Shown: piece by piece, positions 38,164 to 47,358 of the stretch
Layout of the letters: the number at the start of each line of letters is the position of its first letter
Position numbering within the stretch: the stretch's first letter is position 1
Source: Dallia pectoralis
Taxonomy: Eukaryota; Chordata; Actinopteri; Esociformes; Umbridae
DNA length: 64,000 nucleotides
NCBI GenBank assembly: GCA_029465975.1
Contig: CM055728.1
Span: 28,011,392 to 28,075,391, forward strand
Direction of reading: 5' to 3'
Position numbers and translations under genes: made by a program
Notes under the pieces: model-generated
The model's database searches: none
Seen by the model: the letters and a program-made list of their open reading frames with translations, nothing else
What the model was told of the DNA's origin: nothing

Positions 38164-38340
38164 TTACACGTTCAGGACCAGCCGCCTTGCATACGTTCAC
38201 CCTGCCGTGTGCAGAAGATACCTCAACGATGGACAGGCTGAGGGGGACAACGTCTGGGAGAGCTCCAATTTGTTGGCAGGGTCTTTGTTGTCCCTGTCGT
38301 AGCATAAAAGGGTTTCAGCTTGTTGGTAATGTAGACATCA

Positions 38341-38855
38341 GTGGCTGAGGGGGTAGGGCACTTTGGTAGGTAGTCAGTGATGCCTTGAAGGCCCTAAGTA
38401 GTTCAGCAGGACTCTTCAAACTCTTCTATATAGGCCCATGTTCCTTCCTTTGTGTTTCTGTGCCATTAGAGATTACGTATATAAAATCAAGACCAGTGAT
38501 CCTACGGTTTGTCTGGAGGACACACTTTAAAACTCGTTTACTCTCAGATCTCAGTTATGAACTCTGACTATCTCTATCTATAATGCTGTGTTCAAAATTT
38601 GTCGAATTTGGGAATTTTGACTAATTTAATACATTCGGAATAGTTTTCAACGGTCACCCAACAGCGAATTTCAAGATGCATAGTATGGTACTGGCAAAAT
38701 ATCCTACTTAACCATATAAATAGGACTAACATGTTTGCTTGACCAATGCAATGGCGGCAATGGAAAGTCATTTCACGACAGAGATTTTATTTTAAAACGT
38801 TTTTTTTAATCTTTATATCTAATTAAAGAAGTGCATTTTGAACATTATAACTCTA
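38341..38855. other. idh3g upstream non-coding sequence
   Basis: AT-rich, unique; no element recognised. It separates the transposon cluster from the idh3g promoter array. Confidence 0.4.
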
Positions 38856-39021
38856 CCGACTAGAGCATAATCTCGTGTTCGTACGTCATACACCAGACTA
38901 GAGCATAATCACGTGTTCGTACGTCATACACCAGACTAGAGCATAGTCACGTGTTCGTACGTCATACACCAGACTAGAGCATAGTCACGTGTTCGTACGT
39001 CATACACCAGACTGCGTTAAG
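38856..39021 (+). promoter_or_regulatory. idh3g proximal promoter made of a 38-bp tandem repeat with E-box and CRE-like motifs
   Basis: Four copies of a 38-bp unit (GACTAGAGCATARTCACGTG, then TTCGTACGTCATACACCA) end about 10 bp before the idh3g start codon. CACGTG, the USF/MYC-type E-box, occurs at 38910, 38948 and 38986; the first unit has CTCGTG at 38872. TACGTCA, containing the CRE half-site CGTCA, occurs at 38882, 38920, 38958 and 38996. The array must overlap the core promoter and probably the transcription start sites. Function is inferred from position and motifs. Confidence 0.7.
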
Positions 39022-39030
39022 ATGGCTGCC
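39019..39030 (+). promoter_or_regulatory. YY1-like motif overlapping the idh3g start codon
   Basis: AAGATGGCTGCC closely matches the YY1 consensus AAGATGGCGGC and includes the initiator ATG. This arrangement is common in housekeeping genes, where it sets the initiation zone and start codon together. Confidence 0.5.
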
Positions 39031-41707
39031 TCCAGTACTGTACTCTCTATGTCCAAAATAATCAAACCCATTTGGGGTGGACGGTTGGCAACAACTGCAA
39101 AAGTAAGACATTTTCTATAAATCCTTTATGCCGAGTAATAAACATACAATAATACAACTGCGATTGAGATACAATACAAGGTCATGTATATAGTAGCTCT
39201 TTAGCATCACCAGTATGACAGTATCCCTCCATCACGTACAGCATGCTGTTATTGGCAGAATAAGTGCATGCTGCCCTACCAGTCTTGAACGACCCCATAA
39301 ACTACTAAAGTTAACGCCCTGTCCGATTGTGTCCGGTACTTCCTCAGGTATTCGGAACTACGGTGAACAGTGTCAGAGAGAAGTCAACAGTGGTGAGTGC
39401 CCATTTTGGGACCTACATCAGATTGGCTAGGCCCTGATTGATCACCCTAGTTAGCGTCTTAACACTTGACATTTTAGATAATCCGTTGCCTAGTTATGCT
39501 ATAATTTATATGTATTATCTGAAAACCCAAGGCTTGTTTTTAAGTATACAGCGTTGAAAGGAAGTTAATGAAATTAGTCATTTCTATGTTATGGCATATA
39601 TTTGAGGTAAAATGATGTCGGATCATCATCCTAATCTTAAATTAAGATTTTCGCCTCCACTGAATGTTTTGGATGCATGGCATTTGCTGGCCATGCTAGT
39701 CTACCCAGACTGCTACAAACTGTGACGTGTCTTTCTTTTAAATAAGATGTAATGTTTGTGCCAGTGAGTGTCTTACCAAAGGTCTGTGTTTGATATTGGT
39801 TATTGGTAGGTTCTAATGGTGTGGCATAGCTAGAATGCTAATTCTGCTTACTAACTCGGTTATTGTCATCTGAAACGTATTTGACCCAAAGAAGACCAAT
39901 TTTACCATTGACAGAGAGAGACTGATTTTAAGGTCACATTTCTGGCGCATTGCTAATCTCTAACTGTATTGTTCTGCTTTTCCGGGCATTTCTACAACTA
40001 ATAGAGACAAATCATTGTAAGTACAAAATGTAATCTCCACACATCACATTACCGGCCTCAATATCCTCATATTGAACCAATGACCTTCTAAATCATTATC
40101 ACATCTGAACCAGTGTGTTTGCATGATTATTTAGGTTCTTATGTTGCATTGTTTATTGGTGCTTTGGTACAAAATTGTAACAGCAACCGATAAAAGCATT
40201 GTGTTTACATTTCAGCCTCCGCCTGCGAAGTACGGTGGGAGACACACGGTCACTCTGATACCTGGAGACGGTATTGGACCAGAACTGCTCAATCATGTCA
40301 GGGAGCTTTTCAGGTAAGTCTTTATTCTGTTAGGACACTTCAGGTAAGCCTTTATTCTGGTAGGCCTCTTCAGGTAGGTCTTTATGCTGTTAGGGCTCTT
40401 CAGGTAGGTCTTTATTCTGTTAGGGCTCTTCAGGTAGGTCTTTATTCTGTTAGGACTCTTCAGGTAAGTCTTTATTCTGCTAGGACACTTCAGGTAGGTC
40501 TTTATTCTGTTAGGGCTCTTCAGGTAGGTCTTTATGCTGTTAGGGCTCTGCAGGTAGGTCTTAATTCTTTTATGGCTCTTCAGGTAGGCCTTTATTCTGT
40601 TAGGGCTCTGCAGGTAGGTCTTAATTCTTTTATGGCTCTTCAGGTAGGTATTGATTCTGTTAGGGCTCTGCAGGTAAGTCTTTATGTTATTAGGGCTCTG
40701 CTGGTAGGTCTTAATTCTTTTATGACTCTTCAGGTAGGTATTGATTCTGTTAGGGCACTTCAGGTAGGTCTTAATTCTTTTATGGCTCTTCAGGTAGGCC
40801 TTTATTCTGTTACGGCTCTTCAGTTAGGTCTATTCAGTTTGGGCTTTTCAGGCATGTTTTTATTCTGTAAGAGCTCTGTCTGGATCTTGTCAGGGAGCTC
40901 TTCGGGTAGGTCTTTATTCTGTTCAAGCTCTTCCGTTAAGTCTTTATTCTATTAGTGCTCTGTCTAGATCTTGCCAGGGAGCTCTTCAGTTAGGGCTTTA
41001 TTTTGTCAGAGTTCTGTCTGTATTTTGTGTATTTTGTCATGTGTTGTCCACTACCAGCAGCGGCTGTACAAAGTACAACCCTGAATATGTCTTAATGCGC
41101 TCAAAAGAGTTTCTAATGAGCAACATATGTGTTTAAAATAGGCTATGTTAGGCTTTAAAAAGGCTTGGAACCAGATTTCTTGGTGGACTACTAGGGCCTG
41201 TAATACAACTGTTTAGAACACGGACACCCTTTAAACTGTTATCGAGAGAAGGGATTAAACAGTTTATTAAATGCATAGTGTGTTAATCCATACTGAGTAC
41301 CAGTGACACCCCACTCTTGGTGTGTCCCGTAGGTTCAGCTGTGTGCCGGTGGACTTCGAGGTGGTCAACGTCAGCTCATCGACCGAAGATGACATCAACA
41401 ACGCCATCACAGCCATCCGCCGTAATGGAGTGGCCCTCAAGGGTAGAAGACAAATCGTTGTTTTTTATCGGACCAAACATGGCAAACTAGCCACAAAATA
41501 ATATTGTAATAAATACTTTAATCATGTATATATTTGTAGGAAACATTGAGACCCTTCACACTCTGCCTGCTTCCCACAAATCCAGGAACAACCTCCTCCG
41601 GTCAGTTTCTTTCCACTTCTGAAAAAGTTTTGCCGATTGTTGCTCTGTGTCCCCGAGTATCAGTTTGAATCATTATGAGTTGATAATGCACTGTTAGTTA
41701 CTTTCCC

Positions 41708-41739
<32 letters not shown>

Positions 41740-44210
41740 AGTATGTCAGTATGACAACAGTTCTGTCTCACCCCTGTCTCCATGACAACAGTTCTGTCTC
41801 ACCCCTGTCTCCATGACAACAGTTCAGTCTCTCCCCTGTCTCCATGACAACAGTTCAGTCTCTGCCCTGTCTCCATGACAACAGCTCAGTCTCTCCCGTC
41901 TCTATGACCACAGCACCAGTTTGGACCTTTATGCCAACGTGATGCACTGCAAGTCCCTGCCTGGGGTCCAGACCCGACACGACAACATTGACATAATGAT
42001 CATCAGGGAGAATACAGAGGGAGAATACAGCAGTCTGGAGCACGAGGTTGGACACTAACACTCACTCACACGCGCGCACACACACACACACATTCCTTCA
42101 TGTTTTCATTCCTGGATTTTCTCTTTTCTCTCCCTTTCCCTTCAGAGTGTAGCAGGGGTAGTGGAGTGTCTAAAGATCATCACCCGGACTAACTCTCTGA
42201 GAATTGCTGAGTATGCCTTTAAATTGGCCCGGGAGAAAGGTCGCAAGAGGGTCACTGCAGTCCACAAGGCCAATATAATGTAAGCCAGAGGGTTTACTCG
42301 TTTATGCCGTTTCACAGATACAACAAGGCCAGACATGTGTAAGAAATATGTTTGAAAACTCCCCCACCTGCTAGTGAAGGCATACACTGTTACACTGCTT
42401 TAAAAAACATTAGATGAAGTGTAAAATTCACATGACATCAAGTTCCTACCCAATACTAGCCACCTATAATTTGCCCTAAGGCAACTTTGCATCATTGTGG
42501 TCCGACTGGTCAGAGTCATACCAACCTGGTTTCTGATCTTGTTGGGTTATATGAAGCGCTGTGGAGTAACTGTATCACCAGGTTAGCTGTTCTATCTTCA
42601 CAGGAAGCTAGGAGATGGTCTATTCCTGCAGTGCTGTAGAGAGGTGGCTGCTGGTTACCCCGACATCTCCTTTGATGCCATGATTGTGGACAACACCACC
42701 ATGCAGGTATGGTCCCAGGAGGTGTGTCACAGCGAGGGCACGCATCCGATGCCAAGCTGAGAACATGTTGATCTCTGCTTGGTCTGACGGTACCCTCTCT
42801 TTATTGTCCAGTTGGTGTCCAAGCCCCAGCAGTTTGACGTGATGGTGATGCCAAACCTTTATGGCAACGTGGTCAGCAACGTGTGTGCCGGCCTGGTGGG
42901 GGGGCCAGGGCTGGTACCCGGGGCTAACTACGGCCGTGACTACGCCGTCTTCGAAACGGTGAGGGAGACGGCTCCTGAAACTGACCCAACTCTGATAATA
43001 GGATGTTGAGATGTTCTGAAAACTATTTTCCATCCCGCTAGAAGCTTTCAGTAAATTAAAACAGACCTATACAGTATAATTTTTATATTTCAGAGTTTAC
43101 TACTGGTTTGGAACGGTAGTCCGTCGACGTGGCTGGGTGTATTGTCAGGGTGTGTGTTGACAGTCTGTCCGGGTGTGTGTTGACAGTCTGTCCGGGTGTG
43201 TGTTGACAGTCTGTCAGGGTGTGTGTTGACAGTCTTGTCAGGGTGTGCACGTTGAGTCTGTCAGTATGATAACACTCGCCCTGTCTTCGTTTTGTATTAA
43301 CCCTTTAAGGCCACCAGGAACACAGGGAAGAGTATTGCCGACAAGAACATTGCAAATCCCACTGCAATGCTGCTGGCCAGCTGTATGATGCTCGACCACC
43401 TGAAGTAAGTTCACGGTGGGCGACGCTAAATGACACAGCTCTCTTTGTTGCCGTGACAATATGCATGCGTCTTTTGAGCTGAAGACCTCGTCGATGTTGA
43501 CGTCAGTTCACTGTCCTCTCGTTTGTTTCAGGCTCTTCGATTACGCCACCATGATCCGGAATGCAGTCCTTTCAACCATGAATGAGACCCGGGTAAGACC
43601 CATTTCACCACGGCACTACTCACTGCAAACCTGTCACAATGAAGTTAGCTCGGGCAAGGTCAGCCCCTTGTCAAATTAGCCTAAGCCAAGAAAGCAACCT
43701 GGAGTTGTGCCTGTAACATTACATTCAAGGAAGTAAAAATAAATAAACTAAAAGGCCATGGTGCATTTCACCAGGACAAATCCCTCAGTCTGCACTGCAT
43801 TGGTCTTCTACTGGTACCCAAAACAGAGAGTGCATCAGGTACTTGGCCAAAAAATGCAATGTAATCACACGTCTCAGAACCTTACGAGATAGCTGGTGAT
43901 GGTACCACATTACCCACTTACCACTTTGGTTATTTACTTCTAGGCTAGGCATTTCTCAAGTGGTCAACTTGCCCAGTTTAAAGGGGCTCATGTTTGCAAC
44001 AAAAAGGTGTGGGGAATCTGTAGTTGTATGTATGTATGTATGTATGTATGTATCAGGTACAACATGATGACTGACTGTTGTTTAATTTGATTAATTAATC
44101 TCTTGCAGTTGCACACAGTGGACATCGGGGGGCAGGGAACCACATCTGAGGTGGTCCAGGCTATCATGAGGAACATCCAGAGCAAGGGCCCTCTTACCAG
44201 CGAGCTCTGA
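39022..44210 (+). CDS. idh3g: Isocitrate dehydrogenase [NAD] subunit gamma, mitochondrial, complete
   Basis: Regulatory gamma subunit of the mitochondrial matrix alpha2-beta-gamma NAD-isocitrate dehydrogenase, which converts isocitrate to 2-oxoglutarate in the TCA cycle; gamma binds the allosteric activators citrate and ADP. Twelve coding exons: 39022-39102, 39348-39392, 40216-40313, 41333-41442, 41540-41600, 41914-42046, 42146-42279, 42604-42706, 42812-42958, 43310-43404, 43532-43592, 44109-44210. All have GT-AG borders and phases sum correctly to 389 aa (human 393 by recall). Residues 1-42 are a basic mitochondrial presequence. YGGRHTVTLIPGDGIGPE (48-65) starts the decarboxylating dehydrogenase fold. 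Further signatures are SLDLYANVMHCKSLPGV, RENTEGEYSSLEHE (163-176), VTAVHKANIM (212-221), IVDNTTMQ, MPNLYGN and the nucleotide-binding-loop region NTGKSIADKNIANPTA. Gamma rather than alpha or beta is shown by these regions. Introns 3, 5 and 9 carry minisatellites, two of which copy splice sites. Confidence 0.98.
40304..40990. repeat. 30-bp minisatellite in idh3g intron 3 that repeats the exon 3 splice donor
   Basis: The unit (CTCTTCAGGTAGGTCTTTAT, then TCTGTTAGGG) starts at the last bases of exon 3 and its true donor CAG/GTAAGTC (40311). CAGGTA recurs exactly every 30 bp at 40341, 40371, 40401 and so on to 40791, missing only at 40701 (CTGGTA). Copies at 40341, 40461 and 40671 have the strong GTAAG form. 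Beyond 40821 the array decays and fades by about 40990. Confidence 0.95.
41703..41913. repeat. (GTCT)n followed by a 31-bp repeat that copies the exon 6 splice acceptor
   Basis: A GTCT microsatellite (41709-41739) runs into a 31-bp unit (CCTGTCTCCATGACAACAG). ATGACAACAG-type ends fall at 41760, 41791, 41822, 41853 and 41884. The last unit, two bases shorter and reading CTATGACCACAG, ends at 41913 and is the real acceptor of exon 6. Confidence 0.93.
43149..43255. repeat. 23-bp minisatellite in idh3g intron 9
   Basis: About four and a half copies of a 23-bp unit (GGTGTGTGTTGACAGTCTGT), ending about 55 bp before exon 10. Unlike introns 3 and 5 it does not contain the real splice site, TTTAAG/GCC. 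Confidence 0.9.
44027..44054. repeat. (TATG)n microsatellite in idh3g intron 11
   Basis: Seven uninterrupted TATG units. Confidence 0.9.
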
Positions 44211-45120
44211 ACACACACACACACAAACACTACTGTCTGGTGTGTGTTAGGGGTGCCTTTTGGCATGTTACAATGGATGCTCCATTTTTTGCATACGCAC
44301 TGTTTTCAGACCGGCTGTGTCCTTTGCATGTCGAATTCATTCATTCCTGTTTCATTTTTTTCTTCCTGTTTCATTTGTTATTTTTATTTAGCGTCACTCA
44401 TTTCATAGTAATTTCCTGTCTCTTATTGACAGTGACCTTTCAGTGTAAGCCAATAAGGTAAGGGGGCCCAGTATGTGATGACATACTGTATTGAAAGGCC
44501 ATTGTACTATGTCAGATAGAAACGTAGTTGCTATCTGACTAGTTTCAGATCAGCTCTAGCTCCAGCTTCACATGCAAAGATTGGATGGCAATTGCATTAA
44601 AGCTATATGTTTTGTAGCTACATGGGTTCATTGCAGTCTTAAGTAAGTTTTGAGAAGGTTCCGTCTTTCCACTTCTTAAAATGACACAGGAGAATGAAAT
44701 GGTGTAAATGGTTGTGAAGCAGGTTTGGTTTTATTTTATAAACCGATTTCTGTTCTTCCCAGAGTCGTGTGCTTAGCTCTCTGTTAGCTGGCTAGGTGGT
44801 CATCTGTTTCAGCTTCGCACTCATACCAAAGTCCTGATTCACCAAGGTCTTTTGTTTTATGGTGGTCTTTAAATCACTTAAATATTTGGGGGTTTGTTTG
44901 TCTTGTTCTAACTGAAAAATTACCTGTTTCCTATGGTCTGTCTCTATAACAACAACAGTTACATGAAATGTAATCTGTTATGTTCTGTCATTCATACTGT
45001 ATTTCATTAACACATTGAAACACAGCTGTGGGAAGTGTGTAGACTTGTCCTCCATTCAACCACTGGTTGTGCCAACAATCTATAATATGGTTAAAGTCTA
45101 AAGTTATTAAAAACTATATG

Positions 45121-45130
45121 AATAAATAAA
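45121..45130 (+). terminator. idh3g polyadenylation signal
   Basis: Two overlapping AATAAA hexamers about 910 bases after the stop codon, giving a 3'UTR of roughly 0.93 kb. An ATTAAA near 44596 could provide a shorter form. Confidence 0.65.
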
Positions 45131-45743
45131 AGGATCAGTAATGTCTGTCTTCTTTGGTGGATGAATACTTTTATTTTTACAGGGGGGAAAGTAAAGAGAA
45201 ACCATGACAGGATAGTCTCCCGTGTCAAACTTAAAAAAATCACAGCCTTATTTCTGACCCCGGCAGTAGATGATGATGGTGAGTCTATTATAAGCTGCAA
45301 TTAGGGAACAGAAATGGAGCATCCTAAATGACATCCTATTAATTTCATTTTAATTGTGCACTACTTTTGACTAAGTATGAGGCTTTGGTCAAAAGAAACT
45401 CTGGGCACTAGTCAAGTATATGGGATGAGTTGTCACCTGGAACACGAACAGGCTGTTATTCTGGAACTAGAAAACATACCTGTAGAGGGAATTTATGATT
45501 TATTATAACAGAAGGAGGCCAGTGCAAATACTTGGTACACAAGAATGATTTGTTATGATTAGGAACAACTTTGATTCCGGACTGGATTTTCCGGCGTGGA
45601 CAAACAACCACCTTTTTTGGAAACACTGAGTCTCTTGAGAGACATAAAGTAGCCTAAATCCATGAATGTTTTTGCATGTTATTGTAACAATACTTACATG
45701 GCCTTCTATAGCTCTTCAAGGAATCCCAAATGCAATTCAACAC
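45131..45743. other. idh3g-ssr4 intergenic, left part
   Basis: AT-rich, no exon recognised. Confidence 0.4.
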
Positions 45744-46596
45744 CAGGGGCCAGTTTTTCAAAAGTAATCCACTAGGATTTTGGATAACGGATTGGATCAA
45801 ATCTGGAAAATGGGTTTTTCAAAAGAAAAAACGGATTACATAATCGGATTAGATCACGTAATCCAATCTTGGTTTTGATCCGGATCAAACCTTTAGTTTG
45901 GGGTTTTCAGGACTTTTTTGTTGGATTTGGATCACTTTGATCCAAAAAAACTGGATTAAACTGATCCCATCAGAAGGGTGGATTCAGCGTGGATTTCATG
46001 CCCAAAATGTAATGAAAACTTAAAAAATGTATCATATAATACTATATTTGGATCATGCAGTATCTTACAAGATATCCTATTTATTCATAATGTTTTAATT
46101 TTATTTGTTCATCCGTCAGGCTACAGTGATTAGGTAGGCTTTAACGTATTCAGCCTTTCAATAATCCCCCAAACAGCTGTCAAAATTGACCACAAACAAT
46201 ACATTTTATTCTGTCACTAATTGATATATGTATTCATCACAATTGAAAACATTTTTTGTTTTTAGAATATTTATTTGTGATGCATGCAATGATTACAGAA
46301 TAACCAAAAAAAATGCAACGAATGGCAATCACTGGTTTTTGAAATCCAAAACAAATCCTAATCAGAAATAGTGTCTAACTATTGCGTCCCTTGTTACACG
46401 TCCTGTTTGAGCACTGGTTATCCAGATTTGGTGATCCTGAAAAGTTCCTATCCGGATCAGATTGATCCAATCCGATGTGCTTTGAAAAACTGGCTCAAAA
46501 GTAAGATGGATTACGTGATCACGGATCGCAAAAAAAAGGTTTACTAAATCCGGATCAATTTTATCCGGATTAAACCTTTTGAAAAACTGGCCCCTG
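45744..46596. mobile_element. 853-bp MITE with perfect 21-bp inverted ends
   Basis: CAGGGGCCAGTTTTTCAAAA at 45744 is exactly inverted at the right end (finishing CCCCTG at 46596). The interior is rich in GGATTA/GGATCA/GATCCA words in both orientations, giving extensive subterminal inverted repetition. No transposase frame is seen. No clear target duplication was found, so the superfamily is undetermined. Perfect termini suggest fairly recent activity. Confidence 0.75.
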
Positions 46597-47163
46597 AATA
46601 CAAACTAGGCAGTGTTGTGACTGGTTAGCCAAATTAAACCAAGGATTTGGGGCTGAATCTTCTGTGGATAGAGGGTCGGTTTGGTTTGGTTTGAAGAAAA
46701 CGTAGAAGGTGATGAACTTCTCTTCTGTGTGGCCTTAGTTATGCCTCAACTCTGGGCACCTAATAAACTCACCCCTTAAAGGTCAGAATGCTGCCTGCAA
46801 TCCCCACTACAAATGATCATCCTCAGCTCTGTTGGATTCCTCTTCTGTCCCATGCTTCAGAATATTTTAGTATTTTCTGAGAACATTCCGTTCAGGTAGC
46901 CAAGTAAAGGAAAAAGCTGCTACTGTGTAAAGACTATTGTCCATTAGTATTTATTAAAGCTGAGACTGAAATTATTATTACTGCGTTGTTTAAATCTCCC
47001 TTCTCCCTTTCTCTGTTTTCACCATTTCGTTTTCACATTACTGTGTCTCAATCGATAAACCATGCATAAAACACCAGATGTGGGCAATGTGTCTAAATGT
47101 TCTAAAATAAATACCCATATCCCTCTCAGTGAAAGGTGACTGTTATAAAATAAATCCCTATAT
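46597..47163. other. ssr4 distal upstream region
   Basis: No exon. A short direct repeat (CCCTCTCAGTGARAGGTGAC) occurs at about 47121 and 47164, the second copy supplying part of the UPRE-like site. Confidence 0.4.
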
Positions 47164-47358
47164 CCCTCTCAGTGAGAGGTGACGTGTCAACACAGCCACT
47201 TTCCCAAAATGCACTGCTCCGGGTCGGTACACGTCATCACAACGCACCGGTCTGAAAGCTGAGGTGGACTTCTGTCTTTTCGGGGGTGGACGTGTCTGAT
47301 TCAATTGCTAAAATAACTTGCTATAATTAGTAGTGAAAGCCACTTTGAAAAGTCAAAC
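47164..47358 (+). promoter_or_regulatory. ssr4 promoter with two inverted UPRE-like TGACGTG sites
   Basis: TGACGTG(T) lies on the plus strand at 47180-47186, and its reverse complement CACGTCA lies at 47230-47236, within 180 bp of the ssr4 start codon. TGACGTG(G/A) is the core of the unfolded-protein-response element bound by XBP1 and ATF6. TRAP subunits are ER-stress responsive in mammals, so the pair fits the gene. TATA is not seen. The binding factor is inferred. Confidence 0.5.

Larger units (their letters stand above)
36216..38340 (-). mobile_element. Degenerate Rex/jockey-like LINE, interrupted by two later insertions
   Basis: The minus strand reads, from right to left, KAAGPERV (about 38180-38210), then GVFRDIFNLSLS and VPTCFKATTIVPVPK (37765-37860), then FRPVALTTTIMKCFERLV, PNRSTEDPIS and LFIDFCLAFNSVI (37060-37290). 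After a frameshift near 37060 it continues with SIPQGCVLSPLLYSLFTHG, NTIVNFAD and DNDEAAYREE. These are reverse-transcriptase blocks of teleost Rex/jockey-like LINEs. The catalytic FADD motif is broken: FAD is followed by a stop and a deletion of about six residues. The 3' tail ends with CAATGACAATAAAGTTGATT and TCTAATCTAA (36218-36260, minus strand). The copy is dead. Confidence 0.85.
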
